Shown piece after piece: positions 1 to 5,803 of a DNA stretch of 7,616 bases. Source of the stretch: Mesorhizobium sp. (GTDB lineage Bacteria > Pseudomonadota > Alphaproteobacteria > Rhizobiales > Rhizobiaceae); assembly GCA_030698645.1 (NCBI GenBank), contig JAUYMV010000237.1, positions 1-7,616 on the forward strand, given 5' to 3'. Each line of letters starts with the position of its first letter. The stretch's first letter is position 1. The position numbers and the translations under genes are program-made. The notes beneath the pieces were generated by a model. The model ran no database searches and was not told the DNA's origin. It worked only from the letters and a program-made list of their open reading frames with translations.

Positions 1-590
1 TTGATCTCGGTCAGGAAGTAGCCGGGCGCGACGCAATTCGCCGTGATGTTGTCGCGGCCAAGCTCGGCGGCGAGCGCTCGCGTCAGCCCGAGAATGGCCG
101 ATTTCGAGGTGCAGTAGGCATGCAGCTTGGCGCGGCCGAGCGGCCCGAGCACGGAGCCGGTGTTGATGATGCGGCCGCCCTCGCCACCGGCGCGCATCAG
201 CGCCGCGCTCTCCTGCGCCATGACGAAGGTGGCCCGCACATTGGTGTCCATGATGCGGTCGAAATCCTCGATGTCGCTCTCCAGCAAAGGCTGCCAGTTG
301 ATGATGCCGGCATTGTTGACGCAGATGTCGAGCCGGCCGAGATCGGCGCCCACCTTGCGCACGCCGGCGCGGATCGCGTCCTCGCTCGCCAGATCCATGG
401 CAAGCACGGTCGCCTGGCCGCCGGCCGCCACGATCTCCGCCCTGACCGCCTCCAGCTTGGCTTCGTCGCGCGCGACCAGCACGACATGCGCGCCGACCGC
501 GGCGAGACCCTTGGCGATCGGCTTGCCGAGGCCACGGCTGGCGCCGGTCACGATGGCGACCTTGCCCTTCAGCGAAAACAGTTCGAGCAT
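1..590 (-). CDS. SDR-family oxidoreductase, C-terminus cut off by window edge
   Basis: The gene starts at ATG 590-588 and runs off the left edge after 196 codons; SDRs of this type are about 250 residues, so roughly 50 C-terminal residues are missing. The classical SDR motifs are all present: the cofactor loop TGASRGLG (15-22), NNAG (92-95), a structural Asn at 117, and the catalytic Ser146, Tyr159 and Lys163 (YCTSK), followed by PG at 189-190. Arg19 in the glycine loop and Arg41 just after the second beta strand are typical of NADP(H)-preferring members. The start is supported by GGGAGG six bases upstream. It lies 36 bp behind the acyl-CoA ligase and is probably the third gene of that operon. 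Likely role (inference): reversible oxidation of a hydroxyacyl-CoA or 3-oxoacyl-CoA in the cytoplasm. SDR substrates cannot be read from sequence, so the substrate is open. Confidence 0.93.
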   Translation of the reverse strand, partial: MLELFSLKGKVAIVTGASRGLGKPIAKGLAAVGAHVVLVARDEAKLEAVRAEIVAAGGQATVLAMDLASEDAIRAGVRKVGADLGRLDICVNNAGIINWQPLLESDIEDFDRIMDTNVRATFVMAQESAALMRAGGEGGRIINTGSVLGPLGRAKLHAYCTSKSAILGLTRALAAELGRDNITANCVAPGYFLTEI

Positions 591-603
591 TGCATCCTCC
601 CTT

Positions 604-619
604 GCCGCGCCGACGCGGC
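604..619 (-). other. GC-rich hairpin between ligase and SDR genes
   Basis: Perfect 6-bp arms GCCGCG/CGCGGC enclose a 4-nt loop in the 36-bp spacer between the acyl-CoA ligase stop and the SDR start. The structure ends two bases before the SDR Shine-Dalgarno sequence. No T-tract follows, so it is not a typical intrinsic terminator. It could adjust translation or mRNA stability of the downstream gene, but short GC palindromes also arise by chance in such GC-rich DNA. Confidence 0.3.
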
Positions 620-626
620 CGATTCC

Positions 627-2171
627 CTAGACCTGGCCGTAGAGCGCGCGCAGCCGCACCTTGTCGATCTTGCCGCTCGGCAGCTTGACGATCTCGTCGA
701 CGAACCTGACGTGGCGCGGCTTCTTGTAGCTGGCGATGAGCTGGCGCGTGTGGTCGATCAGTTCCTCCGCCGTCGCTGTCTTGCCCGCGCGCAGCACGAC
801 AACCGCCATCACCGCCTCGCCCCACTTCTCGTCGGCGACGCCGATGACGGCGACTTCCGAGACGGCGTCATGCGTGACGACCGCCTCCTCCACCTCGCGC
901 GAGTAGATGTTCTCGCCGCCGGAGATGATCATGTCCTTCTTGCGGTCGACGAGGTAGAGATAGCCCTCGTGGTCGAGCTTGCCGACGTCGCCGGTGTGCA
1001 CCCAGCCGTCGCGCAGCGTCTCCAGCGTGGCGACCGTGTTGTTCCAGTAGCCCTTCATGACGCCCGGGCTGGTCAGCAGGATCTCGCCGACGCTGCCGGT
1101 CGGCAGATCGCAGCCATTGTCGTCGACGATGCGCACGCTGACGCGCGGCGACACCTGGCCGACCGAAGTGAGGATTTCGAGATCGCGCGGCGTTCCGTCC
1201 GGCCTGTGCTGGTGCGCCAGCAGCGTCGTGCCGATGCCCTCGGTCTGGCCGAACTGGTGCTGGAACACCGGCCCCAGCATCTTCAGACCCTTCTTCAGCA
1301 CCGGGATCGGCATGGGTGCGGCCGCGTAGACGATCATGCGCAGGCTGGAGAGATCGGCGCCCGCGACGTCCGGCGATTCGAGCAGCGTCTGCACCATCGT
1401 CGGCGCCATGTGCGTCACGGTGATCTTTTCCCGCGCGATGCACTCGACGATCGCCTTCGGCTCGAACCCCTTCTGCACGACCACCATGCCGGCGCGCCAG
1501 TGCTGCGCGAGCTGGATGATCTTGGCGCCGATGTGGAACAGCGGCATCATGATGAGCAGCCGGTCGGCCGGCGAATTTCGCTGGTCGGAGCCGAGGATTT
1601 CGGCAGCGGCGACCTGACCCGCCTGGCCGAGCATGACGCCCTTCGGCCGGCCCGTCGTGCCGCTGGTGTAGATCAGGAACGCCGTATCGTCGGGCCGTGG
1701 GCGGAACGGCACGCCAGTCGTATCGCCTGACGCCAATACGTCCTCGTAGTCCGCCGAGAAATCCGTTGCGCCGCCGATGCAGACATAGTGCTCGACGGTC
1801 TTGAGCTGATCCTTCATCGCCGCCACGGTCTCGGCATAGGCGGCCTCGAAGACGAGCACCTTCGGCGCGCCGTCGTTGATGATGTAGACCATCTCGGGGA
1901 TGGCAAGCCGCCAGTTGACAGTGGCGCAGATGAAGCCGGAGATCTCGCAGGAGCCGTAGACCTCCTGGAACTCGATGTTGTTCTGGCTGAGAATGCCGAC
2001 GCGGTCCTGCCGCTTCAGGCCGAGCCGCTTCCAGGCGCTGGCGAGCTTGCTGACGCGCTGGTGGAACTGGCCGTGCGTGACGCGCTGCTCGTTCCAGACG
2101 AAGGCGGTGTCGTCCGGATATTTCCAGGCGTTGTTGTCCAGCATGTCTGCCAGGGTCTGCGGGAACGTCAT
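627..2171 (-). CDS. Acyl-CoA synthetase (AMP-forming, class I adenylate-forming enzyme)
   Basis: A 514-residue cytoplasmic enzyme expected to activate a carboxylic acid with ATP and CoA, via an acyl-adenylate, to an acyl-CoA. Visible family motifs in order: the phosphate-binding loop YTSGTTGRPKG (168-178), QFGQTEG (306-312, the A5 motif, with Phe in place of the usual Tyr), HTGD (392-395, the ribose-binding Asp395), DRKKD (409-413) at the hinge to the C-terminal domain followed by SGGENIYSREVE, and PSGK (498-501) with the catalytic Lys501. The length is normal for medium-chain, aryl or cyclic acid ligases and no motif is broken. Start ATG 2171 has GGAAGG upstream. It follows the crotonase gene by 21 bp and precedes the SDR by 36 bp, so it is the middle gene of block B. 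A paralogue lies at the right edge. Substrate is not predictable from these motifs. Confidence 0.95.
   Translation of the reverse strand: MTFPQTLADMLDNNAWKYPDDTAFVWNEQRVTHGQFHQRVSKLASAWKRLGLKRQDRVGILSQNNIEFQEVYGSCEISGFICATVNWRLAIPEMVYIINDGAPKVLVFEAAYAETVAAMKDQLKTVEHYVCIGGATDFSADYEDVLASGDTTGVPFRPRPDDTAFLIYTSGTTGRPKGVMLGQAGQVAAAEILGSDQRNSPADRLLIMMPLFHIGAKIIQLAQHWRAGMVVVQKGFEPKAIVECIAREKITVTHMAPTMVQTLLESPDVAGADLSSLRMIVYAAAPMPIPVLKKGLKMLGPVFQHQFGQTEGIGTTLLAHQHRPDGTPRDLEILTSVGQVSPRVSVRIVDDNGCDLPTGSVGEILLTSPGVMKGYWNNTVATLETLRDGWVHTGDVGKLDHEGYLYLVDRKKDMIISGGENIYSREVEEAVVTHDAVSEVAVIGVADEKWGEAVMAVVVLRAGKTATAEELIDHTRQLIASYKKPRHVRFVDEIVKLPSGKIDKVRLRALYGQV
904..950 (-). repeat. 47-nt tract identical to 7460-7506 (ligase hinge region)
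   Basis: This stretch encodes the DRKKD...IYS part of the complete acyl-CoA ligase. Base for base it equals positions 7460-7506 in the second ligase gene, in the same orientation. Surrounding sequence is similar but no longer identical. It is best explained as the most conserved part of two paralogous genes. Confidence 0.85.
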
Positions 2172-2192
2172 GTGTCTGCCTTCCGGTCCGCT

Positions 2193-2972
2193 CTATTCCA
2201 CACCCGGGTCGAAATTCGGTTTGCGCTTGTCGCGGAAGGCGGCGAGCCCTTCCTGGAAATCGTCGCTGGCGAAGCACAGCGGCTGCGCCATCGCCTCGAA
2301 TTCGAGCACCGCCATCGGGTCGCCGGCATGCTCCAGCATGCGCTTGGTGAGCGCCATGGCATGCGAGGGAAGCGCGGCGAGTTCCCGCGCCCGTTCCATT
2401 GCCTTGGCGGCCACGTCGGCATCGCCGGCGACGTCGTCGGCGATGCCTGCCTGAAGCGCTTCAAGCCCCTTGTAGCTGCGCGCATAGAGCAGCGCCTGGC
2501 GGGCTTGGGCGAAGCCCATGCGCCTGGGCAGCGTGTAGGCAATGGCGAAATCCGGCACCAGGCCGACGCGGAAGAACGGGAAGCCGATGCTGGCTGATTC
2601 GCCCATGACGATGGTGTCGCAGACGAGCGCGAGGCCCGCGCCGGCGCCGACCGCGTGTCCGCGCACCTCGGCGATCATCGGCTTGTCGGTGGCGAGCAGC
2701 AGGCGAACCATCCGGTGCGCGCTGGTGATGCGCTGGCGTCCCGCCTTGGGGTCGGCCAGCGTGTCCATTTTGGAGAGATCGCCGCCGACCGAAAAATCCT
2801 TCAGCGCGGAGGCGATGATGACCACGCGCGTCGCCGGATCGGGAAGAATCGCTTCGAGCTTCGCCAGAAGCACGCCGCGCAGCGCCTCGCCCATCGCATT
2901 GCGCGACGCCGCGTGATTCATGACGACGCGGACGATTCCGCGGCCGTGGTGCTCGACATCGACGATATCCAC
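2193..2972 (-). CDS. Crotonase-fold enoyl-CoA hydratase/isomerase family protein
   Basis: A 259-residue protein, the normal length for single-domain crotonases. The oxyanion-hole segments are recognisable: FSVGGDL (60-66) and GHAVGAGAG (105-113). Both glutamates of classical enoyl-CoA hydratase (rat Glu144 and Glu164) are absent: the aligned positions are Gly113 and Phe133. Asp141 in GLVPD sits where PaaG-type isomerases and 4-chlorobenzoyl-CoA dehalogenase keep their catalytic Asp. An isomerase, or another enolate-stabilising reaction, is therefore more likely than hydration (inference from alignment by eye). The start is GTG 2972-2970, preceded by GGGAGGAG, a strong ribosome-binding site. 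It is the first gene of block B, divergent from the TetR gene and 21 bp before the acyl-CoA ligase. It probably acts on the CoA ester made by a neighbouring ligase and desaturated by the acyl-CoA dehydrogenase. A label of enoyl-CoA hydratase from automatic annotation should be treated with caution. Confidence 0.92.
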   Translation of the reverse strand: MDIVDVEHHGRGIVRVVMNHAASRNAMGEALRGVLLAKLEAILPDPATRVVIIASALKDFSVGGDLSKMDTLADPKAGRQRITSAHRMVRLLLATDKPMIAEVRGHAVGAGAGLALVCDTIVMGESASIGFPFFRVGLVPDFAIAYTLPRRMGFAQARQALLYARSYKGLEALQAGIADDVAGDADVAAKAMERARELAALPSHAMALTKRMLEHAGDPMAVLEFEAMAQPLCFASDDFQEGLAAFRDKRKPNFDPGVE

Positions 2973-3139
2973 GAAGCTCCTCCCGAGCCAGACCTGAGAT
3001 CCTGCGACAAGCTACACCAAACCAAAACCTAACACTAGTTAGAAAATGTCATATTCGATTTCCTGTTCGAAACCTTCCCCTTTCCGCGCGCGGCAGCGTA
3101 GGGTAAGAACACGCAGTCGTCGTGGGGAGCATGGGCGGG
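2973..3139. promoter_or_regulatory. Divergent promoter region between crotonase operon and TetR gene
   Basis: This is the longest non-coding stretch in the window (167 bp) and is visibly richer in A and T at about 3011-3075 than the rest. It must carry promoters for block B (minus) and for the regulator (plus). A weak minus-strand candidate is ATGACA (3052-3047, 5 of 6 to TTGACA) and TAGGTT (3031-3026) with a short 15-bp spacer; the inverted repeat 3029-3042 lies mostly inside that spacer. On the plus strand CATATT (3050-3055) could be a -10 element, but I see no good -35. The element assignments are tentative. Confidence 0.55.
3029..3042. promoter_or_regulatory. Inverted repeat, candidate TetR-family operator
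   Basis: CTAACACTAGTTAG: perfect 5-bp arms CTAAC/GTTAG around a 4-nt centre, and it also contains the palindrome ACTAGT. It stands in the AT-rich divergent region beside a TetR-family gene. These repressors usually bind such dyads in their own divergent promoters, so this is the best operator candidate. Binding is inferred, not shown. Confidence 0.5.
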
Positions 3140-3799
3140 ATGACCAAGAAGCTTGCCAAGTCGGCAATCTCGCAAAAGAGAGTTCTGGACGCAGCGGCGC
3201 GGATATTCCGCGACTTCGGCTATGCCGGAACGACGATGCGCGCGATCGCCGACGAAGCTGATCTCAAGGCCGGCAGTATCTACTACCACTACAAGTCCAA
3301 GGACGAGCTGATCAGCGCCGTGCTCGACATCGGCATTCACGCCGTCATCGACACCGTGCAGAACGCGCTGAAGGCGCTGCCCGAGGATGCCAGCGGTCGC
3401 CAGCGCATCGAAACCGCCATTCACGCCCATCTCTCCGCCATCATCGACATCGGTGACTACACGCTGGCGACGCGGCGCGTCTTCGGCCAGGTGCCGGAAG
3501 CGATTCGCGCCAAGAACATGCGGCTGCGCAATTCCTATGGCTCGATGTGGCAGGATATTCTGGTCGAGGCGCAGAAGCGCGGCGAGTTCCGCGCCGACGC
3601 CAACATCACGCTGGCGCGCCTGTTCATCCTCGGCGCGCTGAACTGGACGGTCGAGTGGTTCAAGCCGGGCGGCCGGACCATCGACGACGTGGCGCGCGAG
3701 TTTTCCTCCGTGGTCGTCGACGGCCTGCTCGACAAGCAGGCCGGCGAGATCAGCGGAAGCGCCCAGCCGCCGTCCGGCCCGCGCGTCCGCGCCATCTGA
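3140..3799 (+). CDS. TetR/AcrR-family transcriptional regulator
   Basis: The only plus-strand gene. From ATG 3140 it encodes 219 residues. An N-terminal TetR DNA-binding domain spans about 11-57 (VLDAAARIFRDFGYAGTT, then IADEADLKAGSIYYHYKSKDEL); the recognition helix with the conserved YYHYKSKDEL segment is at 48-57. The remaining helical region (about 70-205) is the ligand and dimer domain, with a WFKPGG motif (163-168) common in TetR regulators of fatty-acid and sterol catabolism. The C-terminal tail is Pro/Ser rich. Start choice: GGGGAG at 3124-3129 is 10 bases before ATG 3140, but only one base before ATG 3131, and GTG 3122 has no good site. Alternatives add 3 or 6 residues. It most likely represses block B, and possibly itself and block A, and is released by an acyl-CoA or acid intermediate (inference from context). 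Confidence 0.92.
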   Translation: MTKKLAKSAISQKRVLDAAARIFRDFGYAGTTMRAIADEADLKAGSIYYHYKSKDELISAVLDIGIHAVIDTVQNALKALPEDASGRQRIETAIHAHLSAIIDIGDYTLATRRVFGQVPEAIRAKNMRLRNSYGSMWQDILVEAQKRGEFRADANITLARLFILGALNWTVEWFKPGGRTIDDVAREFSSVVVDGLLDKQAGEISGSAQPPSGPRVRAI

Positions 3800-3885
3800 A
3801 CGGCAGTCCATGCGCCGCGCCGGCAGGCCGGAGCCGCCGCCTGCGCGACAACGGTCGCGACATCTTCCGCGGTTCGACGGACGGC

Positions 3886-3907
3886 CGGCCGCGCTCAGTC
3901 GCGGCCG
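3886..3907. terminator. Hairpin at the convergent TetR / acyl-CoA dehydrogenase junction
   Basis: Perfect 8-bp arms CGGCCGCG (3886-3893) and CGCGGCCG (3900-3907) enclose the 6-nt loop CTCAGT. The loop contains the stop codon of the acyl-CoA dehydrogenase, read on the minus strand. The position, between two converging genes, suits a bidirectional terminator or 3'-end stabiliser. Neither side has a T-tract, so efficient intrinsic termination is doubtful. The rest of the 95-bp gap (3800-3894) shows nothing else I can support. Confidence 0.4.
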
Positions 3908-5055
3908 AGGATATGGTCCGAGATGATGCGCATCTGGATTTCCGAGGTGCCCTCGAAAATCTTGGTCAGCCGCGCGTCACGCCAGTGGCGCTCGACCGCG
4001 TGCAGCGTGGTGTAGCCGCCGCCGCCATGGATCTGCAGCGCCTCGCTGGTGACGCGCTCGCACATCTCGCTGGCAAACAGCTTCACCATGGACGCTTCCT
4101 TGTCGCAGCGCACGCCCTGGTCGATCTTCTCGCACACGGTGTACATCAGCGACCGCGCCGCCTCGATCTCGGTCGCCATGCTGGCGATCTTGAAGCGGAT
4201 GGCCTGGAAGCCGGCGATCTGCTGGCCGAACTGGCGGCGTTCCTTGGCATGCGCGATGGCGTCCTCGAGACCGCCCTGGGCAAGCCCGATAGAACGCGCC
4301 GCCGTGTGCGCGCGCGCCGTCTCCAGCCCGGCCGTGGCGAGATAGAAGCCCCTGCCCTCCTCGCCGATCAGGTTTGCCGCCGGAACGACGCACTTGTCGA
4401 AGGCCAGTTCCCACGTCGTCCAGCCATGATAGCCGATCTTCGGGATGATGCTGCCGGACACGCCCTTCGGCAATTCGCCGCGCGGCTTCTCGACCATGAA
4501 CGCCGAAATGCCGCGATGGCGCGCCTTGGGATCCACGGTGGCGTCCGTGCGCGCGAAGACGAGAATGAAATCCGCGCCGTCGGCGAAGGTGCACCAGTAT
4601 TTGTTGCCGGTGATCTCCCAGGCCTCGCCGACCTTCTTCGCCCGGCACGAGATGTTGGCGACGTCGGAGCCGGCGTCAGGTTCCGAGAGCGAGAAGGCGC
4701 CGAGGAACTTTCCCTGCGCCATCAGCGGCAGATAATGCGCCTTCTGGTCCGGCGTCATCGATTTCAGCGACCCGATCAGCGCATTGCCGCGCGCGATCAG
4801 CGAAGCGACCGACATCCAGCCGCGCGCCAGTTCCTCGGCCACCAGGCAGTATTCGAACGCGCCGAGGCCGAGCCCGCCATACTCCTCCGGAATCAGGATT
4901 CCGAAATAGCCGAGCTCGGCCATCTGGTCGATCATCTCGCGCGGGATGTCGCCCTTGACGGGATCCAGCCTGTTGGCCGCCGGCAGCACGACGTCGCGCG
5001 TGAAATCGCGCGCCGACTGCTGGATCATGCGGCGTTCTTCGGAAAGTTCAGGCAT
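3895..5055 (-). CDS. Acyl-CoA dehydrogenase
   Basis: A 386-residue FAD enzyme of normal family length. It is expected to introduce an alpha,beta double bond into an acyl-CoA and pass electrons to electron-transfer flavoprotein. The FAD/substrate signature LSEPDAGSD lies at 123-131. A second conserved region, QIHGGGGYT, is at 341-349. The catalytic base is Glu368 in FEGTSEIQ (367-374), the position used by short- and medium-chain enzymes. The alternative base position of isovaleryl-CoA and long-chain enzymes, near 247, is Ala. Start ATG 5055 has GAGGAG seven bases upstream, inside the preceding SDR gene, with which it overlaps by 8 bp. It is the last gene of block A and converges on the TetR gene. 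No ETF genes are seen here, so these must lie elsewhere. Chain length or branching of the substrate is not evident. Confidence 0.96.
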   Translation of the reverse strand: MPELSEERRMIQQSARDFTRDVVLPAANRLDPVKGDIPREMIDQMAELGYFGILIPEEYGGLGLGAFEYCLVAEELARGWMSVASLIARGNALIGSLKSMTPDQKAHYLPLMAQGKFLGAFSLSEPDAGSDVANISCRAKKVGEAWEITGNKYWCTFADGADFILVFARTDATVDPKARHRGISAFMVEKPRGELPKGVSGSIIPKIGYHGWTTWELAFDKCVVPAANLIGEEGRGFYLATAGLETARAHTAARSIGLAQGGLEDAIAHAKERRQFGQQIAGFQAIRFKIASMATEIEAARSLMYTVCEKIDQGVRCDKEASMVKLFASEMCERVTSEALQIHGGGGYTTLHAVERHWRDARLTKIFEGTSEIQMRIISDHILGRD

Positions 5056-5803
5056 AGGGCGACTCCTCGGGCGGCAGCTGTCCCTGGCCGAGCGAGCGAC
5101 CGCCGTCGACGATCAGGACCTGCCCCGTGATGTAGGTGTTTTCCGGCGACGCCAGGAACGAAACGGCGCGCGCGATGTCTTCCGGCTGGCCGATGCGGCC
5201 GAGCAATTGCAGGCTGAGCATCACCTTCTGCCGCTCCTCGCTCATGTAGTGCAGCATGTCGGTATCGACGACGCCCGGCGCCACCGCGTTGACCTTGATG
5301 TCGCGCGGCGACAGGTCGATCGCCATCGCCCGCGTCAGGCCGACGACGGCGGTCTTGGACGCCGCGTAATGCGCCATCTGCGGCGCGCCGGCAAAGGAGC
5401 GCGACGCGATGTTGACGATGCGGCCGCCATTTCGCATCCGCCTGGCGCCCTCCTGCGCGACGACGAAGGTGCCGACCGTGTTGATCTCGAAGTGTTCGCG
5501 AAAATGCTCCTCCGTCAGCTCCTCGAACCGGTGCGTGCTGGTGATCGCCGCATTGTTGACGATGACGTCGAGCGGCGCGGCGCGATCCGCGATCGCCGCG
5601 ATGGCCGCCCGGTCGCGGATGTCGACGACCTCGGACACCACGTCGAAGCCCGCCGCGCGCAGGCTGGCCGCGACGTCGTGCACGGCGTCGAGCCGGTCGA
5701 GCGCGATGACACGGTAGCCATCCTGCGCCAGCCGTTCGACGATGCCGCGGCCGATGCCCTTTGCCGCCCCGGTGACGAGGGCGGTGCCCAGTCGTCCGCT
5801 CAT
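5048..5803 (-). CDS. SDR-family oxidoreductase, NAD-type
   Basis: From ATG 5803 this is a complete 251-residue classical SDR. Motifs: TGAAKGIG (11-18), acidic Asp36 at the end of the second beta strand (favours NAD over NADP), NNAA (83-86), Asn108, catalytic Ser134, Tyr146 and Lys150 (YAASK), PG at 176-177 and the C-terminal IVDGG (231-235). The start is fixed by GGGGAG seven bases upstream and by the ATGA overlap with the stop of the MmgE/PrpD gene. An in-frame GTG at 5848 would add 15 residues that do not look like an SDR and lie inside the upstream gene. The last residues overlap the acyl-CoA dehydrogenase start. Likely role: oxidation of a hydroxyacyl-CoA, or of another alcohol intermediate of the same pathway. 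The Asp36 here against Arg41 in the left-edge SDR suggests different cofactors for the two enzymes. Confidence 0.95.
   Translation of the reverse strand: MSGRLGTALVTGAAKGIGRGIVERLAQDGYRVIALDRLDAVHDVAASLRAAGFDVVSEVVDIRDRAAIAAIADRAAPLDVIVNNAAITSTHRFEELTEEHFREHFEINTVGTFVVAQEGARRMRNGGRIVNIASRSFAGAPQMAHYAASKTAVVGLTRAMAIDLSPRDIKVNAVAPGVVDTDMLHYMSEERQKVMLSLQLLGRIGQPEDIARAVSFLASPENTYITGQVLIVDGGRSLGQGQLPPEESPYA

Noticed and set aside
593..595. Alternative ATG five bases upstream of the left-edge SDR start
   Set aside because: It is out of frame with the SDR motifs and sits too close to the Shine-Dalgarno sequence.
120..1730. Long plus-strand open frame of 536 codons opposite the SDR and ligase genes
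   Set aside because: Its translation is Arg/Asp/His/Ala rich with no recognisable domain, and it lies antisense to two genes with complete motif sets. Such frames are common opposite GC-rich genes.
868..2277. Minus-strand open frame of 469 codons in another frame over the block B ligase
   Set aside because: Arg-rich out-of-frame translation of the ligase gene, which has all family motifs in its own frame.
3066..3071. TTCGAA palindrome in the divergent region as a second operator
   Set aside because: Only six bases, with no extension of the dyad and no second copy nearby; easily chance.
3035..3811. Minus-strand open frame of 258 codons opposite the TetR gene
   Set aside because: The plus strand encodes an intact TetR protein; the antisense product has no domain and would run through the divergent promoter region.
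3547..5130. Plus-strand open frame of 527 codons over the TetR end and the acyl-CoA dehydrogenase
   Set aside because: Low-complexity shadow translation that crosses real genes on both strands; no ribosome site or domain.
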